NCBI GenBank assembly: GCA_019914995.1
Contig: CM034140.1
Coordinates: 5,456,001 to 5,520,000, forward strand
Reading direction: 5' to 3'
Source: Acanthochlamys bracteata
Lineage: Eukaryota; Streptophyta; Magnoliopsida; Pandanales; Velloziaceae
DNA length: 64,000 nucleotides
Made by a program: the position numbers and the translations under genes. Under the pieces are notes generated by a model. It was not told the DNA's origin and searched no databases. It saw nothing but the letters and a program-made list of their open reading frames with translations. Below are positions 36,317 to 49,060 of this stretch, one piece after another. Numbering within the stretch: position 1 is the stretch's first letter; the number at the start of each line of letters is the position of its first letter.

Positions 36317-36951
36317 GTAATAATTCCATTAATAGGTACTTGCTTGGTAGATCTCTTATTTCTATGTTCATTGGAATTACATGAATCCTATTTCAAAGTT
36401 CCTTGGCTGCCTTAGAAGTAAAGGGAAAATTGTTTGACTTATGCTGTAATTACTCCTAGATATTGCATCTGTAGCCCGTTCTTAAGAAGATTAAGTTCTT
36501 ACTTATTCAACTCGCGGTTCTTGTTACGCTCCTCTTAAAATTTTCTGACCTGAATGTCTTAGTATTAGTTTAGAGACATAACTTAAATTGTTGGTGCAGA
36601 AATGCAGCTCTGTTAATTAGAATGTATGCTTAAGATATTGTTTGGAAAAATGCATATGTGATAAGCATATTAAGAATAAATTAACTGAGTACTACCATGT
36701 AGAATGTGAAATGAAGCAAACTGTGGATATGGACTACACATTATGCATAAGAGCTTGTGCCAATTAAAATGCATCCAAAGCTGTGAATATTTATTTAGAC
36801 ACATCTACTGCATTCATTTATGTGAACATGTGCATATGAATATACCAATCATCTTGACATACATATGTATGTACTTACCTACGTATGGACATATATGCAC
36901 GCATGCATACATGCATCTCTAGGTACAAGAGTTATTTGAAATGGCCTGCAG

Positions 36952-38955
36952 TTCTGGAATAATTTTGTGCTGGCAGAGAACATCAGCTTTATTTATTGGA
37001 GTGGCATCAGATTGCTGCATACTTGGAAAGGTAATAACCAGTATTACAGAAGCATCAGGTTTTTGGTAATATTGCTTTTTACATTCTTTGATTGGTTCCA
37101 CTAGCATATTATCTGATCTCGCAACTTTTGTTGTGATTGTTTTACCTAATATTTAAGTGTTTTGATCTGTTGAAACAATCAAACAAGCTGTGGTGTAGAT
37201 TCTAATGGTCTAGGAAGAAGCTTCTAAGGTGATGGTAGTTTGGTGCATGACCTGTGAAGGTGAAGCCTGACACAGGTGTTTTCTTCCACTTTGAAATCTG
37301 CTGAAGTTGGTTATATATATATATGTTTTGGTGAATTTTGCAATTATATATTTGAAAGCCCTTGATCTTAGGCTAAAGTCTGCACTTTTTAACTGTTTAT
37401 TAGATAGATGAATACCATTTATTTGAACTCCTTTGTTGACCTTGTGCTTGTTTTGTCGTTTGCGGAACTTTCATATTTACATCGTCATATGCATTCAGTC
37501 CTCTATGAAATTATATTGGAAAGCCCTTATATCCTAGGCTAAAGTCTGTTTTATTTAATGGTTCCTAGATTAAATTGATTATTAAATAGGTGATACCATT
37601 TAATTTTGTACTCCCTTTGTTGACCTTGAGCTTGCTTTGTCATTCGGGGAACTTGTATAATTTACATCGTCATATGCATAGTGTCTCTATAAAATTTACA
37701 TTTTTAAACCCTTTTTGTCATGAAAACTGAAACTTATCTAGGGATATTCTCACATACCTCTTTTAGTTTCCATTAATGTCCTTTTTGCATTAGTTTGTAA
37801 TGCTGCTATTCTGCTTTTCACTTTATAAAGTAATTTCTTTGAATTGATTGGTTTTGGAGCTTTATATATGCAAACATACCAAGAAGGGATTACATAGCAT
37901 CAGTTAAGAGAGTTAGATTGTCAAATTGTCTTTGAGGTTGTTTTTTCCACCAGGTGAGCTTACTCATACCAGAATTAAAAGGTAAATAACCAGTCTTGGT
38001 CACAAGAATAACATTCTTTAAAGCTATATAGGTTGAATTTTTCCTGAAAAGCTTGACGTATGATGCTTTCTTTTGCTGTCATCGAAAGCATTTTTCTCAA
38101 AATATGTTCATAAATATAAGATGTACATTTGGAACTTGCGCTTAAATTTTCTCATGCTTGCTCAAATTGCTTTAACTTTGCTATATCTTGTTAAAAATAG
38201 TTATTTGTATGTTGTTCAAGTCAAAAAGCTTTTTACTCTCTGAAAGTACTTTTGTTTGCACAATATGATGCAACTAGCTTCATGCTATTACTATTAATGC
38301 TTCAACTGTGAGTGTTAATATTGTCCGATAGAGCCACTGAGAAGTTGTGTTTGATTTTAATTTGTCTTGGAATAGATCCATCCTGTTTCTACAAAGCAAG
38401 CAGCTCAAGAAAGATTCCACACCTTGGAGTTGGGAGAAATCCCTGCAATAGGATTGGTATTCTTCTTGTCCATTTATCCTTTATTTTGCATGTATTGCTG
38501 ACTTTTTTTTTTATTGTGATTTGAATTCTAGTTTAATGGGGATGTTACTCTTTTTGATTCACTAGGTGGCAAAGAAGTTGCAAATATGTAGATGCAACGA
38601 AGAGATTGATGCTACCAAAGTTAGTTTGAAAGGGATTTTTTCTCTGTAGTTATTGATATCACTTGTTCAGTCTTTCTACTAATTTCTTTGATCCCTGTTC
38701 CTTTTAATTTTTAAATATTTTCTTGGAAGCCTTCCACACCTTTTACACTGGATATGGATGTAGTGCACCAAGTGCTCACCACATACACTTTAATTTAGTG
38801 ATACAGATGCTGCTGTGTTATCTGTAAGTTGCTTTGCACTTTCTTATATGTTGTTTTCTTAGTTTAATTTTCTGTTTATATCCTAATTAGAGTATCACAT
38901 AGATCACAATCATGACGTGGAGGTGCAATGATGGGAAAATAATCTCTGATAAGTA
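36952..38955 (+). pseudogene. Block A later exon islands, unit 2
   Basis: Islands at 36,952-37,030 (with YLLEWHQIAAYLE), about 37,875-37,953 (acceptor now caa instead of cag), about 38,365-38,460, 38,531-38,630 (NGDVTLFDSLGGKEVANM then a stop) and about 38,880-38,955. The order and spacing match unit 1. The FDSLGGKEV reading is the cleanest of the set but I cannot assign it. Confidence 0.4.
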
Positions 38956-39239
38956 AACGTTTCCGATGTTCTGAAGGCTTGAAGGGGTTTTCCAATTCTT
39001 CTAATGTAAAAAATATCCATATATTTTCTGCTTTTTGGAGCTGATTTTAGTTTCAGTTAGGATGAGGGTTTTATTTTTCACAAGGGGCATGACGTCGATC
39101 AGGAGAGACATAACCTATATGTTTGGGGAGGTTCTGTGGTCCTTTTACGTATGCTTATTTGATGATTTTTGATATTTTTTTGCTTATTGTTTCCTTTAAA
39201 GATTATATCATGGTGCTTCCTAATCATGTGATGACTTAG

Positions 39240-41000
39240 TGGAGCTGAATTGCATAATTCTTCTAAAATCTTTCAAAGATTATGCATAGCATTTATCAGC
39301 AATTGTACTCCTTTTGAATGGTAATCTAACATCATAAATTATTAATTCATATGTGACTACTTTGAAATTTTTTCATCTGTTACTATGTGGGTATATGTTT
39401 GATGATATTTTGAGACATTAAATGTGAAAGATGGAGAGTAAGTTGCCAAATAAAAATTGATGCCTTCTTCCTGATTATGACTATCAAGTGTTTGCATTTG
39501 TGCGTGCCACATAATTGTACATGAATTGTTATCACGCCAAACGCTGTAACGTTCAATGCTGGAAAGAAAAGGACTCATACCATGAACTATGTATTTAATT
39601 TTTTAGATAAGGTATACGTTTTTCTACTTGATTGGAAATGCTTTGGTTTATTGTCAAATATCTTTGCCAACTCTACTATTTAGCTGGAACTAACCATTTT
39701 GAGTAAACCTTACATTTTTGTTTGATGGCTGACCATATCTTTTGTCTTCTGTGTTTGTAGTAACCACTTTGAGAAAACTTACATGCTTTTAGAGTTCATG
39801 TCCCTCGCTGTGAAGCCTTTACAGTTGGTAAGTTGCTATGTACATGTTTAGCATTGTACTTTCATTATTCGTAGATTTTAGATAAACCAACAAAACAATG
39901 CTACGACCTTAGTTAAGAAAAAAAAGCTGCTAGTAGTACCTCCATGAAGTATACTTCAAACCATTGAATTATATAAACCACCAAAAAATTTAAACATTCG
40001 AATATTGCAACTTGTGATCCTGATAGTTTTCGCTAACAGCGAAAGCAATTTATTTCTTCAAAACAATGAAGCAAGCTTAGGCATTGTTTGAAGTGATCTA
40101 TGAAGAAGCTTTTGGTGCAAGTAGTGAGAAGGAAATACAGTCTAGTTTCTCTAGCTTTCTAAAAAAGTTTGTTCTTTTTTTGTTATGATGTTGTATTACA
40201 AAAGTTTCTTGAGTTTGAAGTAGGTTTTTTTTTTTTTATCTTTAAATAGTATGTTTTTTTCTTTATTTGACCTTTGATTTTGTAAAATTCTTTTTCTTTC
40301 TGATTGCTTATGCCATTGATTTCTATGCCTGTCACTTGTGAAAGATATGGTTTTTTTACATATTATTCTAATTAATTTAATCATTTAATTCTACTGAGCT
40401 TTTGCAATGTTTGAGCTGTGTGTTGAAATGTTTTTTGAAAGAAACATTGAGCTTGTTGTAGATAAAGAATCTTAAATTAGAAAATTTGAGTATAATAGGA
40501 CAACACAAAATATCGCTATATCAGTATCAGAACATGAGCGCTGCAGCATCACTTGCATTTTTCATTAATGAATTATGTATATTTTGTAACTTTGTAGCAT
40601 AAATTGATTTTGAAATTTGAAGTTTAGAGCAGACTATTTGGTTTGGTGACCAATTCATTTGTTTTATGATAGGCTCAGGTGTAATATATAGAATTCTTAA
40701 TTTAGATTTCCATTAAGTTTGTTTTCACCATGTATTGATTCAGCTTGTTTTGTAGTTTTGTGGAAAAAAAGGACTTTTCTATTAATTTAGAAAAGTTAAT
40801 CAATTTTTGTTATAATTTTGATACATGTTTAGATATGCTTTCATTTAACTTCAAAATAGTTTGTACATTCAAAGGTAAAGCCGCTGCTGTGATGAATCAA
40901 GTAATTGAAACAGTTTTATCTATAAATTTTCAATCTATTTGCCTTTCTAAATTTATGCAATTTTTTAAGAAGTCAATATTTCTAAAAAAGATGAAAAGAA
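39240..41000. repeat. Block A distal introns, unit 2; no gene seen
   Basis: Collinear with 9,590-11,300 and 46,000-47,600. It contains the usual modules, including a diverged neck-like segment near 40,455-40,570. The open frame at 40,745-41,014 is a read-through of repeat modules, not a conserved gene. Confidence 0.5.
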
Positions 41001-42260
41001 ATGTTAAAGAATAAGATAATCTTGCATCTCCCTAGGAGATAGAGTTTAAAGGGCACTGGTTAGCTTTTTTGTTCCTAAGGTTTTTGGATAATGGCAATAT
41101 TTCATTTTCTTCATCTAACAATTTGTAACTTGTTCCTAAATTAATGCATGCTGTTCTGTTAATAAATTTAATATGCAGATCAAGGCCAAACTTGATTGGA
41201 TTATTTGGACAGGATTCAATGAGTATACTTTTCGTAATTTGAACCTTGAAGCACACTATGTTCCTTAGTAACTAGCTTCATGTGTTTATTGGTTGTTTGC
41301 ACCTGAAATGATTGTTTTAATTTTCAAATCCCTAAGTTAAATGTTTTTAAATATGACTATTTGTTGTATTACAAAAGCTTTCTTTTAGTTTGGCGCAGAG
41401 CCAATATCCTTGATTATGTTTTGAATCGTGATTGATTTTGTATCAGTTTTAATTTACTATAGCAGAAGCATCAATATTTTGTCCTATTGCTTGCTACATT
41501 CTTTCCTTAATTCTACTCGCATATCAATTGACTTTTGCAATTTTGTGGTTGTGATTGTTTTCCTTAATATTGAAAGCAGTTCAGCTATTAAAACAACAAA
41601 TAAATCTGTGTTGTATGTAATGGTAATTTATAAAGAAGTCTTTCGATGCAAGTACAGAGAAGTTGAATCCTAATTCTCTACTTGCTTTGTAGCATTTATT
41701 TCTTATTTGTTGTGGCGGCTCAGGTATGTTCTCATACTTTTAGATGTGCTGAAGTTTGTTTTACCTATTATTAATTGATGTTTTGCTTTGCTTTAGTTTT
41801 CTATTAATTTAGAAAAGCCCTTGCTTTTATGTTATGCTTATGCTGTTGGATATATGATCCTTACAATAATTAAGAGCGTAGTAGAATCTAATTGTTGTTT
41901 AACTGTAAATTTTAGAAAGCTATGCTTGTTTTAATAATTAAATTATTAAATAAAAAAATTAGAAAAGATAATCTTTTAATAATAATATATATAAATTATT
42001 AATTACAAAATTCATATTAACCCTCAAAAATATCCCTTTTAATATTGAAATTAAAAATTTATACATTTTTAAGTTAAACTTTAATATGAAAGTAATTAGT
42101 TGCAAAATTAAAATAAATTGAAATCAATATGAATCTAAATTAAATTTTCAAACTTTTTGCTCAACTAGATTTTTTAAAGTTTAACAATATACATTATATA
42201 AATAGTTATGCCTTTTAGTTTCATGTACGGATCATGATGGGTATAAGATGACTATCATTG
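41000..42260 (+). repeat. Degraded K-type segment with an A+T-rich insert
   Basis: The segment 41,160-41,930 carries K-type intron landmarks. From about 41,932 to 42,200 a very A+T-rich stretch (many taaatt and ttaata words) replaces the neck region that follows ctatgcttgt in the 58,160 copy. The motor exon survives only as a remnant ending GATCATGATGGGTATAAG at 42,246 (DHDGYK), without a GT donor. The A+T-rich part could be an unrecognised MITE; I see no clear ends. Confidence 0.4.
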
Positions 42261-43501
42261 TAGTTGGTTCATTTGTAATTTATTAATTCTCGTGTCTTTT
42301 TGTAATAGACTACAAGCAGAAGTCATTTTTAGCAAGAATTCGTAAGTTGTTTCTTTCTTTTTGTTTACATTTATTTTTATAAATTTAAAATTGTTTTCAG
42401 CAAACCTTGCATTCAATTTAAGTATGGAGTAGCTTACATCTTCAAAAAAATTTCACTTGCACAGAAAGGTCCAAAGTTGTAAGCTCCTTCGTCCTTGGTA
42501 AGCACTGTGATTCGTTGTCCATAAGGCTTATGGATGTTGAATGACATTTTATTTTTTGCATCTGAAATTGGTACGTTATTGGTAAATGTGTTAAGTATTT
42601 ATAATTCTATTTCAAGGAGTTGTCAATTTACTGTTATAATATTTAATAGTTTGAACTGTTGATTTATAAAAAAATTTATAGCTGCTGTTAGTAATGGGAG
42701 TTCTGGTGTATGCTTTGTTATGAGCTTCTTAATTTTGTAATGAATAATACTTGGTTAAATTTCTAATAGTTGCTAGATTTGTTAGAGACAAAAATGTTTT
42801 TAGTATCCCAAATACTTGAAATATACAAACATTAGCACTTGAAATATACAAACAACAAAGTAATCAAACTAGCTTGAAATATATGATGTTGTGCGATTAT
42901 TTTTTGCTCACAGATCAAGGTCACTTGTGATGGTTTTGTAGCTGCTAAATGTTGACCATGATATGGAAAAAAAGAAAGCAAATTGTCAAATTTGTCTAAA
43001 AGCAGTACATATTTGTCAAAGCTATTTGTGACTTGATGTAAGGTTCTTTGTAGTTAAAAAGTAAATTATTAGCTTCTTACTGTTGCAAGTTTGTTCTAGT
43101 TCAACACTCTTTGTTCTGAGGAGACAAAGTGCTCTACTTTCTCAGCTATGTTTTGTTTGCAATTGCGTTGTACCGATTTAACCTATGATTTTAAAAGCAT
43201 TAGTTTGTTGTCATATTGCTTTCTATATTCTTTCATATGTCACCAGCATATCATTTGATTTTTAACTAATTTTTTTTCTCCTTATTATATAAAGCATTTT
43301 AGAATTAAAAATAACAAAACAAACTTTAATTTAGGTTAGTGATACATGAAGAAGCTTCTAACTATTAAATTGATGTAATTTGGTGCAAGTGTGGGGAAGG
43401 TGAATGCTTATTCTCTTACTTTTTTTCTTTCAGGTTCTGGTCTGTATTTGTTTGACATTTTAGGTATGCAATCGTACTTTTTGATGTATTAGATTTGATT
43501 T

Positions 43502-43526
43502 TATTATTATTATTATTATTATTATA
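43502..43526. repeat. (ATT)n microsatellite
   Basis: About eight ATT units in an intron module of block K. The other K copies do not have it. Confidence 0.9.
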
Positions 43527-43969
43527 GCTGATTTTGCTATTATATTTAAGAAAGTCTTTTATGTCTATCTTCGGATTTAGTTTCATATTTTCAAACTATT
43601 GCCTAATATATCTGCTTGTTGTAAAAGGATTACCTGGATCTCATTTTTTATGAAACCAAGTATCTACTTTATTAATCTTTTATTGAGAAGGATATTCAAA
43701 ACTGTATGTACTTGAATACATTGCCTTTCAAATATATTAACAAATGGAGTATTTATTGTTTAAATCTGAGAAATGTACAGCTGTATATGGTATTCTTATA
43801 TTATTATAGTAGGTAAAGAAGTTAATATTAAAAGAAAACTTTCAAACCTGTAATAATTTGGATACAGAGTATAAACCTATGATATGAACACTATAAAGTC
43901 TAAGTATAGAATGCATTGTTTAGCTTTAAAAGAAGTAATTTGTAATTCATAAATTACAAAATTGTGTTT

Positions 43970-44400
43970 GTAGGTGGATTACTCTTGTAGTTGATGGAGA
44001 AGTGTTGAATTTATTGATAAGAGGTTGTCCCAGTTAGACCTAACACTTTTGCATAAGTGGTACTTAATTCAAATTTTCTTGCGTTTGGCTCATGTTGCTT
44101 ATATCTTCCACTTTTGTCAATCCTATATGGTTTATGTGTTTGCACCTAGAATACTTTACCTTTCTAAAAATGTTTGACTTAGACATATGCTGGTATTTGT
44201 ATATGCTTCACTGTGAACGATTTGATTGTAGTACATGTTATTGTAGTTGTTATTTAATCACTAAAATGACACCGCATTGCTTATATGCTCCAAGCTTTAT
44301 GGCAAATTATAATAAAAAAAGAATACAAGATCTTATTGGAGATTTAGGATCTTAAATTAATATATTACGTGATTTTTGTAGATACAAAACAATACCATAT
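43970..44400 (+). pseudogene. Kinesin-14 neck region copy without motor exon, unit 2
   Basis: It repeats the DGEVLNLLIR island (about 43,990-44,030) and the neck island (about 44,310-44,400) of the other K copies in more diverged form. Block A-like sequence follows at 44,440 in place of the motor exon, so this copy is truncated. Confidence 0.5.
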
Positions 44401-44439
44401 CAGTATGCATACATGATTATAAAAATTTTCCTAATGATC

Positions 44440-47400
44440 GAGAAATCGTAAGAACTGTGGCAAACAAGAATGCCTAGTTAGACCTGCAATGCAAGAAAGA
44501 TAAACATTATTCTTACAAAACTTGAAAAGTTTGTGACATAATTTGCAGTACATTAGGAAATAAGGTAATTTTATATGCAAAAAAGTTGTGTACTGAAGTT
44601 GCCTACTCTTTGAAAGTCCCTTTTTTTGCACAATTTGATGTAGTTAGCTTCATTCATATTACGTTAATGATGCAACTGTGGTCATTTATATTGTCTAATA
44701 ATTCACTATATGGATGTCATATTATCTTTAAAATGCAATGCAATTTTGAATGGTATGTACTTTTTGTCAAATTTGTCTTGTACTAAATAATTGTAAACTA
44801 TATGGATCATTACTCCATTCTGCGATTTTATGGTTGTCTTGCTTAGCTTAATAATTCTTTCCTCAAATAGGGAAGATTAGTTTTAGCAATGGGGTCACTA
44901 ATAATTCTGAGCTGATAGAGATTATTTTTACGCAGTTATGTATCTTTTAACTTACCAGATTTCATGAATAAATTTTATTTGAAAAAGTTGTGATTGACTT
45001 TTTTGTTTTGTGGATTAATGGATCTAACCTGTTTCTACAAGATAAGCAAATAGCTCTGGAAAGATTCCACACTTTGGAGTCGGGATAAATTCCCGCATCA
45101 TTACTTTGTATCTTTTATTTTGTGGTTTCTAATTGATATCCTTTTCTTGCTTTCCTATCTTTTTTTATATTGATTTTGATTTGACTTCGAATTTAATAGG
45201 GTGTACTCTTTGATTCATATGGTGGCAAAGAAGTTGGAGGTATGTAGATGTGCGAAGAGATTGTTGATACCAAAAGAGTGATAAAGCTACTATTAGTTTG
45301 AAAAGTGATTTTTCACTTTAGTGGTTAGTATCACTTGTTCAGTCTTTCAACTATTTTTTTTAAATCTGCTAAGTTTTTAAATATTTTTTGGAAGTCTTCA
45401 ACACTTTTTACTTGGATATAGATTAGTGCATGGCTTGCTCATTGCATACACTTTATTTTGTAGATACGGACTAAGATGTTTTATTTGCAGGTTTCTTTAC
45501 ACTTTTTTTATTGTTGTTTTCTTAGTTTATTTCAGATTTCAGATTATGTCTACTAATTAAATTATCACATAGGTCACAATCATGATGTGGAGGTGCAATG
45601 GTAAAAAGGAATCTCCGGTAAGATAGAAGTTCCTATGTCTTGAAGGCATTTTCCACTTTCTTCTTATTTAACACATATATCATATATTTTTGCTTTTTGA
45701 AACTGAGTTTAGTTTTAGCTTAGACAAGGGCTCTATTTTCCACAAGGAGTATGACATCAAGAAAGACGTGTAGGAACCTATATTTAGTGGGAAGTTCTAT
45801 CCTTTTTAATATACTTTTTTGACAGTCTTAGTTAATCTTTTTAGTGTCTACTTGTGTTTATTATTTTGAGTACATTATAACCCTGTTGTTTCCTTTAAGG
45901 ATTATATCATGGTGCTTGTTAATCGTTTGGCGACATCAGTGGAGCTGAATTGTGTAAATTCTTCCAAAATCATGCATGGCTATGCATAGAATTATTAGTA
46001 ATAGTATTGTTTTATGTATAAAAATCTAATTTCTTAGATTATTAATTAATATGTGAATAATTTTTTGAAAATTTTGATCCATCATATATGCCCTATATGA
46101 TTAATACTGATCTTAGACATGTTTAAATGTGAAAGATGAGCGTCAATTATACATTGAGGCTTGCTTCTTGGTCATGAGTGTCAAGTATTATGTTTGTTGT
46201 GCTACATGATTGTACATAAATCATGCATTATCATGCTAAATACTGTAAGGTTCAATGTGTAAAGAAAGGAACTCACACCTTCAACTATGTATTGAATTTT
46301 CTAGATAATGTATACATTTTAATATTTGATTAGAAATGCTTTGTTTTTGTCTCAAACATTAAAGCCAACTCTGTAATTTGGTTGAAAGACTGTTTTGAGC
46401 AAAGCTTACATACTTTGTGTTATGGCTAGCAACTGTTTTGAGCAAACCTTACATATATTTAAACTTCTGTTATTCCTAACATTTACAATAAACTACCAGA
46501 CAAATGCCACGTCTTTGGTTAAGGAGACAAAACAGCTGTCAGTACCTCCATTACGTATACTTCAATAGCAATTAAATTATATAAACTTCCAAAGAAAATT
46601 AAACAATTGTTTATTGCAACTCTGTGGTCCGAACTGTTTTCACTAATATTGAAAGCAATTTAGTTCTTCAGAAGAGTGAAGCAAGGTTAGATGTAGGTTA
46701 TAGTGATCTATGAAGAAGCTTTTGGTGCAAATGCAGAGGAGGTGAATCCTACTCAAGCTTTCTTTCTAAGGCTGTTCTTTATTTGTTATAGCGGCTCAGA
46801 TACGTTCTCGTACTTTTAGATGTGCTATAGTATGTTTTTTTTTTTGTTCAATTATTATCAGTAGTTGGTTTTCTTCATTTGACCTTTGTACTTTGTTGGC
46901 ATTTTGTGCCTGCCACTTGTGAAAGATAAGACTGTTCTGCATATTATTCTAATTTCATTTAATCACTAAATTTACTGAGCTTTGCATGTATGAGTCGAAC
47001 TGTGATGGACTTTTAAGATCAAAAGGTAAATGTGAAAGAAATACAAGATCTCGTTGTAGATAAAGAATGTTAAGTTAGAAATTAGATTATAATAGGACAG
47101 CACAAAATAAAGCTATGTCGTTTCGAGTACATTAATTGTCGAATGAATTGCGTTCTTCATTGTAATTCTGTAGCATAAATTGATTATGTTCTATTTGAAA
47201 TTTGAAGTTCGGAGCAAACTCTTTGGTCTGGTGACCTAATTCTTTGCATGATAGCCATATGTAGTACATAGATTCTTGATTTCAGAATTTTCATCAAACT
47301 TCATTAACTACTTAGCTGGAAAGTCTGCTTACCGCTTAGTGATACGTACAACGGACGGAATTTTTATTTAGTTAGAAGCTATCAGTTCAATGAGGAAATG

Positions 47401-47760
47401 ATGAAGGGTATTGTTTGTCCTTCATTATGTATAAATTATGATTTGTGTTTAGAAATGCTTTGGTTTAGCTTCAAATTAGTTTGTACATTTGAAGATAGAG
47501 CCAACTCTCTAATTGAAACTCCAAGTAATCGAGAAAAGGTGTTTTGTGTAATAGCTCTCAATCTTTTTACCTTTCTAAATTTTGTAGCAACCATTTTGAG
47601 CAAACATTATATTCCTTTTAAAAGGATGACCCCACACCATTAAAGTTCGCTGACACTTATGTGGAAGCATCCACACTTGGTAGTTTCTACAGCCTTTGGA
47701 CAACATGAGATTTTTACAGCATCAAAAAATTGCAACTTGTCCCAAAATTAATATGTGGAA
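44440..47760 (+). repeat. Second, partial copy of block A inside unit 2
   Basis: Matches 8,470-11,500 and 38,200-41,150. The exon islands recur at 45,028-45,100, 45,196-45,260 (FDS.GGKEV remnant), about 45,400-45,480 and 45,573-45,620. Exons 1-3 of block A are missing. This copy is more diverged from the other two than they are from each other, so it probably reflects an older duplication. Confidence 0.75.
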
Positions 47761-48049
47761 TACCTCAATTTTATGTTCAAGAGTTGAATATCTTTTTACT
47801 GTAATAATATTTAATTAACATAGATTAAAGTATTGATTAAAATTGGTAGCTATTAGCAATATGATTTGGATATATGTTTCATTACGAGTTTTTTATTTTT
47901 TTTGTTTGGTCGAAGAATGTTTAGTTTGTTTTTTAGTACTTGCTATGGTTTAAAGGAGATCAAAATTCTATTAGTACCTCCGTAATGTATGCTTAAAAAG
48001 CTTTTGAATTAGATAGACCGTAAAAGAAATTAAACCAATTTGAATATGT

Positions 48050-49060
48050 TGTTATATGGATATCAAGGGCAAATGAAATGGCGGGAAGGTTCTGATTTCT
48101 TATGTACTGGGGAAGATGATGGCGATTTCATAGAAAATGAAGGCAATTATCAAACATGGTCCAACAAGTACAAAACTTTGTTTTATTTCTTGATATCTTT
48201 TATTTGGTAGGGAGTTGAAACGTTTATTGGACAGGATTCTATGAATATTACCGTCATGAAATCTGAACCTTGAAGTACAGCATGTTCAGTAATCAACATT
48301 TTCTACCGAGATTAGTCTTTTGCAAGGTAGGATAGGTTAGAAATTAATCTAAATACAATCCCTACTTAGTTAAAGAGTACCTTTTGAATTTGATTATTTG
48401 TATTATTGCAGCACCTTTGTTTTAGACTTATGGGAATGCTAAGAGAATATAAGAACTGTGGAAGAACTACTTGTCGGAGACAAAGAGTACTAGTACGAGT
48501 ATATTAGTTGTAATTAATTGCCTATCCATACAAGCACTTTGTTGAGTCAGCCAAATTTAATAGAATAACAGTAATGCTACAGTTGCTGCTTTTTCCCACC
48601 TGAATCAATTGAAAAAGTCCTTTTATTTCAAATAAGTGAAGTTACTTATTGCTTAACTATATATTCATATTCACAGATACCTTACTATCGATCGGGAGTT
48701 TAGTCGGGATGCTCCAGGTGGATTTAATTAGGAGATAACCGAGTATTTGAAGATTATTCCTCATGGTTATAAGGTAGGCTGTCATCTAGGTTGGTTAGTT
48801 TGTTATTTGTTGGTTCATTATGTCGCTTCAAAATACAGTACTAATAGAAGTCGTGTTTAGCAAGACCTTCATGAGGTTGTTTCTTTATTTATTTAAAGTT
48901 TTTTTTCCTTACTTAGATCTCATCTTTTGCTATTCATTTAAACAACATCAATGTCTATAGTTGTTAATGTTCCTGCAATGAGTTCCTTAATTAAATGCCA
49001 ACACCAAATTCCTTATCAAAGTTTAGCTTCAAGGGAGCGTGATATTTGCCTTCCCATGAG
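48050..49060 (+). repeat. Block K' in unit 2 (uninterrupted)
   Basis: Collinear with 14,620-15,678 plus 18,287 onward, without the solo LTR. The empty target site tattt is at 49,043-49,047. Confidence 0.85.
48430..48773 (+). pseudogene. Kinesin-14-like exons, K' type, unit 2
   Basis: The neck-like part is near 48,440-48,500. The motor-type island at about 48,670-48,773 reads YLTIDREFSRDAPGGFN, a stop shared with unit 1, then EITEYLKIIPHGYK before gtaggc. The shared stop shows that this copy was already dead before the 29-kb duplication. Confidence 0.5.
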
